DNA of 64,000 bases from JAVVHH01 sp964613945 (lineage in GTDB: Bacteria > Pseudomonadota > Alphaproteobacteria > Acetobacterales > Acetobacteraceae), in assembly GCA_964613945.1 (NCBI GenBank), contig CAZTJC010000001.1, positions 365,540 through 429,539 of the forward strand, given 5' to 3'. The position numbers and the translations under genes are program-made. The first letter of the stretch is position 1. Each line of letters starts with the position of its first letter. Below the pieces are notes generated by a model, which saw only the letters and a program-made list of their open reading frames with translations, had not been told where the DNA came from and did not search any database. Below are positions 25,722-33,737 of this stretch, piece after piece.

Positions 25722-28190
25722 ATGTCCGAGGCCGTTCCCCTGCCCGATCGCCAGCCCACTCTCCCGGCCCCGACCATGCCTTCCGAACCGGAAGCCTACG
25801 ACGCCGCATCGATCTCCGTCCTCAAGGGCCTGGAGGCCGTCCGCAAGCGCCCCGGCATGTATATCGGCGACACCGATGACGGGTCCGGCCTGCATCACAT
25901 GGCGTTCGAGATCATCGACAATGCGGTCGACGAGGCACAGGCCGGGTTCGCCACCAAGTGCTCGCTGACGCTGAACGGCGACGGCAGCGTCACGGTGCGC
26001 GACGACGGCCGCGGCATCCCGACCGACATGCATGTCGAGGAAGGCGTCTCGGCCGCCGAAGTCGTGCTGACCCGGCTGCACGCCGGCGGCAAGTTCAACC
26101 AGAACAGCTACAAGGTCTCCGGCGGCCTGCATGGCGTCGGTGCCGCCGTGGTCAACGCGCTGTCGGAATGGATGCTGGTGCGCATCTGGCGGCAGGGACA
26201 GGAGCACGTCATCCGCTTCGAGCATGGCGACACCACGGAGCCGCTGCGCATCGTCGGTCCCTCGACCGAGCACAGCGGCACGGAAGTCACCTTCAAGCCG
26301 AGTTCGGGCACCTTCACCAAGACCGAGTTCGACTTCAACACGCTCGAGCGCCGCCTGCGTGAGCTGGCCTTCCTCAACTCCGGCCTCAGCATCACCCTGC
26401 GCGACGAGCGGCACACCCCGGCCGTCGAAAGTCTGCTACACTACGAGGGCGGCCTGGTCGCCTTCGCCGAGTGGCTCGACCGCAGCAAGACCCCGGTGCT
26501 GTCCGAGCCGATCTCGGTGACCACCGAGGAAAGCCAGATCGGCATCCGCGTCGAGTTCGCCGTCACCTGGAACGACAGCTTTCACGAGACGATGCTGTGC
26601 TTCACCAACAACATCCCGCAACGCGACGGCGGCACGCATCTGGCCGGGTTCCGCCAGGCCCTGACCCGCATCGTGTCGAAATACGCCGAGGCGATCGGCA
26701 AGAAGGACAAGCTCGACCTCGTCGGCGAGGACATGCGCGAAGGCATGACGGCCGTGCTCTCGGTCAAAGTGCCGGACCCCAAGTTCAGCAGCCAGACCAA
26801 GGACAAGCTGGTCAGCTCCGAAGTCCAGCCGGTAGTGCAGGCCGCCGTGGCCGACACTATCGGGCACTGGTTTGAGACGCACCCTAAGGAAGCTAAGATC
26901 ATCATTGGCAAGGTGATGGATGCCGCCTCCGCGCGAGAAGCCGCCCGCAAGGCGCGCGAGCTGACCCGGCGCAAGGGCGTGCTGGATGTCAGCAGCCTGC
27001 CCGGCAAGCTCGCCGACTGCCAAGAGCGCGACCCGTCGAAATGCGAGATCTTCATCGTTGAGGGTGACAGCGCCGGCGGCTCCGCCAAGCAGGGTCGCGA
27101 CCGCAAGTTCCAGGCGATCCTGCCGCTGAAGGGCAAGATCCTCAACGTCGAACGCGCCCGCTTCGACCGCATGCTCGGCTCGGCCGAGATCGGCACGCTG
27201 ATCACCGCGCTCGGCACCGGCATCGGCCGCGGCGAGCCGGAACAAGGCGGCTTCGATATCCGCAAGCTGCGCTATCACAAGATCAACATCATGACGGACG
27301 CCGACGTCGACGGCAGCCATATCCGCACGCTGTTGCTGACGTTCTTCTTCCGCCAGATGCCGGAACTGATCGAGCGCGGCCACCTCTACATTGCCCAGCC
27401 GCCGCTCTACCGCGCCAAGCGCGGCAACGAGGAGCGTTACCTCAAGGACGACGCCGCGCTGGACGACTATCTGCTCGACAAGGCGATGGCCGAGATGCGC
27501 CTGCGCTACGGCGACGGGCACGAATACGTCGGCGATGCGATGATTCCGGAACTCGCCTGGCTGCGCGAAGCAGCGGCCCGCATCCGCGGCCTGGCGGTGA
27601 GCGTGCCGAGCTGGATCATCGAACAGGCGGCCATTGCCGGCGCGTTGCTGACCGACCCGGCGGAAGCGACGCAGCATACCTCCGACCTGGTGAACCGCCT
27701 CAACACCGCCTCCATGCCCACCGAACGCACGTGGGTCGCCACTGCCGACGACCGCGGGCTGCAATTCGCGCGCGTCGTGCGAGGCGTCGCCGAACGCTAC
27801 ATGCTCGACGCGGCGGCCCTGCGCAGCAGCGAGGCCCGTTGGCTGGCAGAACGCGCCGATGCGTTGCGCACCCGCTTCAGCGAGCCCGCCACGCTGTTGT
27901 TCGACCGCAGCGAGGTCAAGGCCGCCGGGCCGGCTACGGCGTTCGACCGTATTCTTGGACAGGGCCGCAAGGGATTGGCGATCCAGCGGTTCAAGGGCCT
28001 CGGCGAAATGAACCCCGACCAGCTTTGGAAGACCACGCTGGACCCGGACGTGCGCACGCTGCTGCAAGTGCGCGTCGGTGACGTCGAGGATGCCGCGCAG
28101 ATGTTTTCGACCTTGATGGGCGACGTGGTCGAGCCGCGCCGTGACTTCATCGTCGGCAACGCGCTCAAGGTCGCCAACCTCGACGTGTAA
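25722..28190 (+). CDS. gyrB: DNA gyrase subunit B
   Basis: This 822-residue ATPase subunit of gyrase introduces negative supercoils with GyrA. A GHKL ATP-binding domain (DNAVDEAQAG, DDGRGIPTDMH, GGLHGVGAAVVNALS) leads to a TOPRIM domain with EGDSAGGSAKQGRDR and DADVDGSHI. The C-terminal QRFKGLGEMNPDQLWKTTLDP is of GyrB rather than ParE type. ATG 25722 has an N-terminal tail of about 20 Pro-rich residues before the conserved core. A strong hairpin terminator follows. Confidence 0.96.
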   Translation: MSEAVPLPDRQPTLPAPTMPSEPEAYDAASISVLKGLEAVRKRPGMYIGDTDDGSGLHHMAFEIIDNAVDEAQAGFATKCSLTLNGDGSVTVRDDGRGIPTDMHVEEGVSAAEVVLTRLHAGGKFNQNSYKVSGGLHGVGAAVVNALSEWMLVRIWRQGQEHVIRFEHGDTTEPLRIVGPSTEHSGTEVTFKPSSGTFTKTEFDFNTLERRLRELAFLNSGLSITLRDERHTPAVESLLHYEGGLVAFAEWLDRSKTPVLSEPISVTTEESQIGIRVEFAVTWNDSFHETMLCFTNNIPQRDGGTHLAGFRQALTRIVSKYAEAIGKKDKLDLVGEDMREGMTAVLSVKVPDPKFSSQTKDKLVSSEVQPVVQAAVADTIGHWFETHPKEAKIIIGKVMDAASAREAARKARELTRRKGVLDVSSLPGKLADCQERDPSKCEIFIVEGDSAGGSAKQGRDRKFQAILPLKGKILNVERARFDRMLGSAEIGTLITALGTGIGRGEPEQGGFDIRKLRYHKINIMTDADVDGSHIRTLLLTFFFRQMPELIERGHLYIAQPPLYRAKRGNEERYLKDDAALDDYLLDKAMAEMRLRYGDGHEYVGDAMIPELAWLREAAARIRGLAVSVPSWIIEQAAIAGALLTDPAEATQHTSDLVNRLNTASMPTERTWVATADDRGLQFARVVRGVAERYMLDAAALRSSEARWLAERADALRTRFSEPATLLFDRSEVKAAGPATAFDRILGQGRKGLAIQRFKGLGEMNPDQLWKTTLDPDVRTLLQVRVGDVEDAAQMFSTLMGDVVEPRRDFIVGNALKVANLDV

Positions 28191-28218
28191 TTCGCCGTAT
28201 CGCAGAACGGTCGCAACA

Positions 28219-28258
28219 ACGCCCGCTTTCGACTTCGTGTCGGAAGCGGGCGTTTCGC
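28219..28258 (+). terminator. Hairpin terminator after gyrB
   Basis: A 15-bp stem (28219-28233 with 28239-28253, one T-G pair) and a 5-nt loop TTCGT lie 29 bp after the gyrB stop. The following T-rich tract is short (TTCGCATT), so efficiency rests on the very stable stem. Confidence 0.75.
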
Positions 28259-28497
28259 ATTCCGGGGCTCATTTTCGCAATGATTCAACTGACAAATCCA
28301 GTAACTCCGGTAATCAACCAGTCTTCAAACGAAAATCATTCTCACTCGGGGTAATACTCACTCGCAACTAATTATAACTGCAATTGACTCGCAGATACCG
28401 TCAATATTCGTTAACCTATAATCGCTTGCGTATTGGCAGTTCTTGGGCTTATGTTTGGACATTCCCCGCAAGGGTGAGACGAACTCAGGAGACAGCG
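28259..28497. other. AT-rich intergenic region between gyrB and the small Cys protein gene
   Basis: The stretch is clearly AT-richer than the genes around it. It has a perfect -10-like TATAAT at 28417-28422 on the plus strand, about 75 bp ahead of the small Cys-rich gene, but no good -35 at the right distance. I see no DnaA-box cluster or gene in it. Confidence 0.45.
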
Positions 28498-28713
28498 ATG
28501 TCCTTCGCACAAAGCCATGACGTTGCCTGCACCAAGTGCAAGTTCTTCGACGACCACACTGCCAAGCCGCAGGCCGATGAAGGTCTGTGCCGCTTCAATC
28601 CGCCCGTGACCCAGCCCAGCGCCGATACCCATGGTCTGTGGCCGGTCGTGTCTGCCGCCGACTGGTGCGGCCATTTCAGCAAGGACACGATGACGGCCGG
28701 CAGCGCCGACTAA
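28498..28713 (+). CDS. Small four-cysteine protein, function unknown
   Basis: This 71-residue protein has four cysteines in a CxxC...C...C layout (CTKC at 11-14, CRFNPP at 31, WCGHF at 57), suited to bind zinc or an iron-sulfur cluster, although ligation is inferred. ATG 28498 is preceded by CAGGAG. It is monocistronic, with a candidate TATAAT box upstream and a strong terminator directly after. I do not recognise a named family. Confidence 0.7.
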   Translation: MSFAQSHDVACTKCKFFDDHTAKPQADEGLCRFNPPVTQPSADTHGLWPVVSAADWCGHFSKDTMTAGSAD

Positions 28714-28736
28714 CGTCCGTTCGCGGAAGTAACGAG

Positions 28737-28775
28737 AAAAAGGGGCGCCTCCAACCGGAGGCGCCCCTTTTTTTG
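28737..28775. terminator. Strong bidirectional terminator
   Basis: A perfect 12-bp GC-rich stem (28741-28752 with 28757-28768, loop AACC) is flanked by an A-run and a T-run of seven. It serves the small Cys-protein gene from the left and emrB from the right. Confidence 0.9.
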
Positions 28776-28777
28776 TC

Positions 28778-30355
28778 CTAGTGTGCCGGCGCGCCGCCGC
28801 CGCCTTTGACGGCCTTGCGGCTGGCGAGCAGGCAGATCGGCACCAGGACGAACGACAGTATCGCCGTTGTCAGGAACACGTCGCTGTAGGCCATCACCGC
28901 CGCCTGCGTGTGCAGTTGCTGATACAGCCAGTTCGTCGCTCCCTGCGCCGTCGTGGCGGCAGCATGGCCCTGCCGCAGCAAATCCTGCTGAACCCGGTTA
29001 AAGGTCATGGTGTAGCCCAGGTCCAGCGTCGACGTATGATCGCTCAGATAGGCCTGATGCACCTGCGACCGGTTTTGCACCAGCGCCGTGGCCGCCGAGA
29101 TCGACAGCGAGCCGAAGTAGTTGCGCGACATGGTGAATAGCGCGGACCCGTCGGCATTGGACGAGCGTGGCAAGGTGGCGAACGCGATCGTGCTGATCGG
29201 GACGAACATGAATGCAAGTCCGGTCGTCTGAAATGCCCGCATCTTGGCAAGTGTCCAGAAGTCGAGATCCGGCACCAACCGATGTGAGTACAGCAACGAA
29301 CAGCCCATGACGAAGAAGCCGAACGCGATGACATATTTCAACGGCACGATCTTCACCACCTGACTGACGAACGGAATCAGGAAGATGATGACCAACCCGC
29401 CCGGCGACAGAATCAGGCCTGCCAGCAGCGCCGTGTAGCCCAACTCCTGCTGGGCGAATTGTGGGATGACGACAGCGCTCGCATACAGCACGCAGGCCAT
29501 TGCCGCGATCATCACGCAGCCGATCGCAAAGTTGCGGTCCGCCAGCACCCGGATGTCGACCACCGGGTTCTCTGCATACAGCAGCCAGGCGATCGCCCCG
29601 GCGATGCCGAGGAAGGCCAGCACGGCCATGGCCACGATGAAGTTGGAGCCGAACCAGTCCAACTCCTGCCCGCGATCCATCACGAACTCCAGGCTGCCGA
29701 GGCCGAGCGTGATCAGGCTCAGCCCGATGTAGTCGATGCCGCGCGGTCGCGCCTTGGCCCAAGGTGGATCTTCGACCAACGCCTGCACCGCGAAGAAGGT
29801 CGCTACACCGACAGGGACGTTGATGAAGAACACCCAGCGCCAACCGTAGCTGTCGGTCAGCAACCCACCGAGGGTCGGCCCCAGCACCGGCGCGATGATG
29901 GTCGCGACCGCAGTGATGGCAAAGGCCTTGCCGCGCTGCGCCGGTGGAAAGGTATCAAGGATGATGGATTGCTGGTTCGGCTGCAATCCGCCGCCGAAGA
30001 AGCCCTGCAGCAGGCGGAAGATGACCAATTCAGGCAGGTTGGACGCGATCCCGCACAGGAACGAGCAGATGGTGAACCCGGCGATACAGATCAGGAAGTA
30101 GCGCTTGCGCCCGAAAACGCTGCTCAACCAGCCCGATACGGTCAGCACGATGCCATTGGCGAGGAGATACGACGTCAGCGCCCAGGTCGCGTCGTCGTAG
30201 CTGACGGCCAGATTGCCCGCGATGTGCGGCAGCGACACGTTGACGATGGTGGTGTCGAGCACCTCCATGAAGGCGCCGAGCGTGACTACGACAGCCACCA
30301 GCCAGATGTTGTGCGACGGCTTCCAGTCCACATCCTTCTTGACCGTGTCGCTCAT
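28778..30355 (-). CDS. emrB: DHA2-family drug efflux MFS transporter (EmrB-like)
   Basis: This 525-residue, 14-helix major facilitator exports drugs with the EmrA-type adaptor. Visible marks are the N-terminal LGAFMEVLDTTIVNVSLPHIAGNL, the motif A-like GWLSSVFGRKRYF, and LGPTLGGLLTDSYGWRWVFFINVPVG (motif C region). ATG 30355 overlaps the emrA stop as ATGA. No outer-membrane factor or regulator gene is adjacent. Confidence 0.9.
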   Translation of the reverse strand: MSDTVKKDVDWKPSHNIWLVAVVVTLGAFMEVLDTTIVNVSLPHIAGNLAVSYDDATWALTSYLLANGIVLTVSGWLSSVFGRKRYFLICIAGFTICSFLCGIASNLPELVIFRLLQGFFGGGLQPNQQSIILDTFPPAQRGKAFAITAVATIIAPVLGPTLGGLLTDSYGWRWVFFINVPVGVATFFAVQALVEDPPWAKARPRGIDYIGLSLITLGLGSLEFVMDRGQELDWFGSNFIVAMAVLAFLGIAGAIAWLLYAENPVVDIRVLADRNFAIGCVMIAAMACVLYASAVVIPQFAQQELGYTALLAGLILSPGGLVIIFLIPFVSQVVKIVPLKYVIAFGFFVMGCSLLYSHRLVPDLDFWTLAKMRAFQTTGLAFMFVPISTIAFATLPRSSNADGSALFTMSRNYFGSLSISAATALVQNRSQVHQAYLSDHTSTLDLGYTMTFNRVQQDLLRQGHAAATTAQGATNWLYQQLHTQAAVMAYSDVFLTTAILSFVLVPICLLASRKAVKGGGGAPAH

Positions 30356-31560
30356 TGGAACAGGACGGTCGGCACGACGCTGATCCCGAGCGGCAACGGC
30401 TCGTCCTTGTTCAACCCGCTATCGATGACGATCTTCACCGGCACGCGCTGCACGATCTTGACGAAGTTGCCGGTCGCGTTCTCGGCCGGGAAGGCACTGA
30501 ATTTCGAGCCGGACCCGAGCTGAATTGAGTCGATGTGCCCCTTCAGCTTCAGGTTAGGATAGGCGTCAACCTCGATGTCGACTTCCTGGCCCCGCCGCAT
30601 GCGGCCGAGTTCGGTTTCCTTGAAGTTGGCCGTCACCCAAACGTCCGGGGTCACCAGCGCCATGATTTGCGCCCCTGACTGCAGGTAGTTGCCCTGCTCG
30701 ACGTTGCGCCGGGTCACCCAGCCATCCTGCGGCGCGGTGACATGGGTGAAGCCTAGGTTGACCTCGGCAGTGGCGAGCTTGGCCTGTGCCTGGAGCACTT
30801 GCCCTTCAAGTTGCTTCACCTGTGCGGCGGCTTGCTCGATGTTTTGCGGGATCAGCTTGGCGATGTCGACCTGCGCCTGCGCGATCTGAACTTGGCCCTG
30901 CGCGGTGCGCAGACTCGCCGTTGATTGGTCTACGTTCTGCTGCGTCGTGGCGCCCCGCTCGACGGCGTGTTGGCGCTTGTAGTCCGCTTGCGAGTTGCTG
31001 AGCGTCCCTTGCGCCTGGGTGAGCTGCCCTTCGGCCTGGGCGAGTTGTGCCGGAAACGTCGTCTTGGCCTTCTCGAGGCTGATCCGGCCGTTGGCGAGCT
31101 GCGCCTGCGCCGCGTCAAGGTCGCCCTTGGCCTGATCGCGCTCGGCCTCGAATGGCCGCGGATCAATCTGCACCAGCAGATCGCCCTTATGCACGAACTG
31201 GTTGTCGTTGACTGCCAGCACCGTGACGTAGCCGTTGACCTGCGATGCCATCATGACGATCCGGCCGTCAGTATAGGCGTCGTCGGTATCAACTTGGTTG
31301 CGATGCAGGAACCACCAGATGGTGGCAGCGATCGCACCGAGCACGACGACGATGGCCAGGATGATCAGCGGCAGCTTCGATCCCTTTTTCTTCTTAGGGG
31401 CATCGTCGCCGTCCTTTTCGTTGCTGGACGCCGTCTTGCTCTCGTCCGCCTTGGAGCGATTGCCTGAATCCGCCCGCGCCGGCTCGGATGTTGACCGGTC
31501 CTCCTCGGCCTCGTCCGGCTCGGAGGATCGGCTACTGTCGACTTTATCCAATTCGTTCAC
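30352..31560 (-). CDS. emrA: HlyD-family periplasmic adaptor (EmrA-like)
   Basis: This 402-residue membrane-fusion protein links EmrB to an outer-membrane channel. An unusual N-terminal tail of about 60 charged Ser/Glu/Lys-rich residues precedes a single helix (LPLIILAIVVVLGAIAATIWWFL). Then come a biotinyl-lipoyl-like domain (DDAYTDGRIVMMASQVNGYVTVL) and long Gln/Ala-rich coiled coils. The start is GTG 31560. It is first in the emrAB operon; no regulator is seen beside it. Confidence 0.89.
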   Translation of the reverse strand: MNELDKVDSSRSSEPDEAEEDRSTSEPARADSGNRSKADESKTASSNEKDGDDAPKKKKGSKLPLIILAIVVVLGAIAATIWWFLHRNQVDTDDAYTDGRIVMMASQVNGYVTVLAVNDNQFVHKGDLLVQIDPRPFEAERDQAKGDLDAAQAQLANGRISLEKAKTTFPAQLAQAEGQLTQAQGTLSNSQADYKRQHAVERGATTQQNVDQSTASLRTAQGQVQIAQAQVDIAKLIPQNIEQAAAQVKQLEGQVLQAQAKLATAEVNLGFTHVTAPQDGWVTRRNVEQGNYLQSGAQIMALVTPDVWVTANFKETELGRMRRGQEVDIEVDAYPNLKLKGHIDSIQLGSGSKFSAFPAENATGNFVKIVQRVPVKIVIDSGLNKDEPLPLGISVVPTVLFQ

Positions 31561-31738
31561 CGCGTGGGCTTGAAGATTTGACTGACCGAAGGTTCATCAC
31601 AGACCACACCTTGCCACAGTCGGAGGGTAAGATGCTGGGCAGAGTTCGCTCTCACGGCCACGATAGCGTGATCGACCAGAAGCGCTTGAGGTGTCGCGGT
31701 GGCCGTCGCACAGTCGAAATGGACCGTGTGGGGTGCGC

Positions 31739-33187
31739 ATGAGCGAGTACGAGTTGGTGATCAAAGGCGGGACGGTGGTCACCGCGGCCGATGTGTTCGT
31801 GGCCGATATCGGCATCACCGGCGGCACGATCTCGGCCATCGGAACGGCGCTGGGCGGCGCGCGAAGCATTGATGCGGCAGGGTTGCTGGTGATGCCGGGC
31901 GGGATCGACTCGCATTGCCACATCGAGCAACTGCAAGAAGGCGGCGGAGCCGACGAGGAGAGCTTTGTCACTGGCAGCCGCTCGGCGCTGGCGGGCGGCA
32001 CGACGACGGTCATCACTTTCTCGACCCAGTTCAAGGGTCAGCCGATCGCGCCGTCATTGGCGCAGTATCGTCGCCGGGCCGAGAGCGCCATGGTGGATTA
32101 CAGCTTCCACCAGATCATCACCGATGCCACCGACAGCGTCGTCTTCGACGAGATTCCAGCCATCGTCGCCTCTGGCATCCGCAGCTTGAAAGTTTTCCTC
32201 ACCTACGATCCGCTGCAACTCGATGATCGCGGCTATCTCCGCGTGCTTGCCGCCGCCCGGCGGGCCGGAGCGTTGGTGACGGTGCATTGCGAGAACTACG
32301 AGGCAATCCGCTGGCGCTCGGCCGCGCTGCTGGCCGACGGGCGGACGCAGCCGAAATACCACGCGTGGTCCCGGCCCGGCATTGTCGAGCGAGAGGCAAC
32401 GCACCGGGCCATCGCGCTGGCGGAGTTGGTCGATCAGCCGATCCAGGTGTTTCACGTCTCCGGCCCGGAGGCAGCCGAGGAGGTTGCGCGGGCGCAGGCG
32501 CGCGGGCTGAAGGTATGGGCCGAGACCTGCCCGCAATACATGGTGCTGACCGCCGGCGACATGGACCGCCCGGGGTTCGAGGGCGCCAAGTTCATGTGCA
32601 GCCCCTCCCCGCGCGACACCGCCGACATCACCGGGCTGTGGGACGAGATCCGCCGCGGCGTGCTGGACATCGTCTCCTCCGACCATAGCGGCTGGAGCTT
32701 CGGCGGCACGCGTGGCAAGGCGGTCAACGGCACCGATGCTCCGTTCACCGACATTCCCAACGGCGTGCCGGGCTTGGCGACGCGGCTGCCGATCCTGTTC
32801 AGCGAAGGCGTCGGCAAGGGCCGCATCAGCCTGGAGAAATTCGTTCAACTCACCGCCGCCAACCCGGCCCGCCTGTTCGGCCTCTACCCTCGCAAGGGTG
32901 CCATCGTCCCCGGCGCCGACGCCGACCTCGTGCTGTGGGACCCAGCCAAGCGCGTTACGATCACGAACGACCTGCTGCAACAGGCGATCGACTACACGCC
33001 ATACGAAGGCCTCGAAGTGACTGGCTGGCCGATGATGACGCTGCGCCGCGGCGAGGTCGTCATGCAGGATGGCCGCGTGCAGGCCGAGCCTGGCAGCGGG
33101 CAGTTCCTGGCGCGAGGACCCTATGAGATGATCCGCCCTACCGGGCGCGTGCCGAACGGCTTCGACGCGAGCGCCTTCCATGTCTGA
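31739..33187 (+). CDS. Dihydropyrimidinase/D-hydantoinase-family amidohydrolase
   Basis: This 482-residue cyclic amidohydrolase opens dihydropyrimidine or hydantoin rings. The binuclear metal site is complete: HxH in GIDSHCHIE (His59, His61), the carboxylated Lys in SLKVFLTYD (Lys151), His183 (TVHCEN), His239 (VFHVSG) and Asp315 (SSDHSGW). ATG 31739 is chosen by homology start. It overlaps the deaminase gene by 8 bp and lies upstream of xanthine dehydrogenase and the BMP transporter, supporting a nucleobase role. Confidence 0.88.
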   Translation: MSEYELVIKGGTVVTAADVFVADIGITGGTISAIGTALGGARSIDAAGLLVMPGGIDSHCHIEQLQEGGGADEESFVTGSRSALAGGTTTVITFSTQFKGQPIAPSLAQYRRRAESAMVDYSFHQIITDATDSVVFDEIPAIVASGIRSLKVFLTYDPLQLDDRGYLRVLAAARRAGALVTVHCENYEAIRWRSAALLADGRTQPKYHAWSRPGIVEREATHRAIALAELVDQPIQVFHVSGPEAAEEVARAQARGLKVWAETCPQYMVLTAGDMDRPGFEGAKFMCSPSPRDTADITGLWDEIRRGVLDIVSSDHSGWSFGGTRGKAVNGTDAPFTDIPNGVPGLATRLPILFSEGVGKGRISLEKFVQLTAANPARLFGLYPRKGAIVPGADADLVLWDPAKRVTITNDLLQQAIDYTPYEGLEVTGWPMMTLRRGEVVMQDGRVQAEPGSGQFLARGPYEMIRPTGRVPNGFDASAFHV

Positions 33188-33641
33188 GTTCATGCGGCGA
33201 GCGATCCAACTCGCCTGCGAATCCGTCGAGACCCATGGCGGCCCGTTCGGCGCCGTGATCGTCCGCGATGGCGCGATCATCTCCGAAGGCATGAACCGCG
33301 TGACGCCGGGCAAGGACCCGACGGCGCATGCCGAAATCGTCGCGATTCGGGCCGCCTGCGCGGCGCTCGACCGGGCTGATCTGCGGGGCTGCACGATCTA
33401 CACCAGTTGCGAGCCCTGTCCGATGTGCCTTGCGGCGCTGCATTGGGCGCGGGTGGATCGGATCGTCTATGCCGCCGATCAGCAGGACGCGGCGGCAGCG
33501 GGGTTCGACGATGCCGAATTATACGCGGAAGTCGCCCGCCCGCATGCGGAACGCACGACCCCGATCATGCAGGAACTCGCTGGCGAGGGCACCGAGCCGT
33601 TCGACGCCTGGGAGCGGCACGAGGCTCGAGTACCCTACTAG
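33180..33641 (+). CDS. Zinc-dependent nucleoside/guanine deaminase
   Basis: This 153-residue member of the CMP/dCMP deaminase fold has zinc ligands His50 (HAEIVAIRAAC, with catalytic Glu52) and Cys80/Cys83 (TSCEPCPMCLAAL). The later AAGFDDAELYAEV closely matches guanine deaminases of the GuaD type. Guanine to xanthine would feed the xanthine dehydrogenase encoded next door. ATG 33180 overlaps the hydantoinase stop, implying cotranscription. Confidence 0.88.
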   Translation: MSEFMRRAIQLACESVETHGGPFGAVIVRDGAIISEGMNRVTPGKDPTAHAEIVAIRAACAALDRADLRGCTIYTSCEPCPMCLAALHWARVDRIVYAADQQDAAAAGFDDAELYAEVARPHAERTTPIMQELAGEGTEPFDAWERHEARVPY

Positions 33642-33646
33642 CTCGC

Positions 33647-33737
33647 CGTCACCGCGACGAGCGCAGCGACGCGGCAGTCCAGGGCGGCAGGCGCGGTCCG
33701 TGCCGCCCTGGACTGCTTCGCTACACTCGCAGTGACG
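33647..33737. repeat. REP-like long palindrome overlapping the xdhB 3' end
   Basis: A perfect 16-bp core (33674-33689 with 33701-33716) is flanked by imperfect arms of the form GTCACCGCGACGAGCGCAGC and CTTCGCTACACTCGCAGTGAC. These resemble the dispersed GTCATTGCGAGCG-type palindromes seen in many proteobacterial genomes. It lies between the convergent deaminase and xdhB genes and supplies the last codons of xdhB. It may act as a terminator or mark a mobile REP element. Confidence 0.65.

Noticed and set aside
26436..28067. Long antisense open frame across gyrB
   Set aside because: It is a shadow of the high-GC gyrB codons; the translation is Arg/Ala/Gly-rich without family motifs. The same holds for the antisense frames over dnaA and the 16.8-19.4 kb extension.
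28300..28380. Fur-type iron box in the region after gyrB
   Set aside because: AAAATCATTCTCA is only loosely like a Fur box and no iron gene is next to it.
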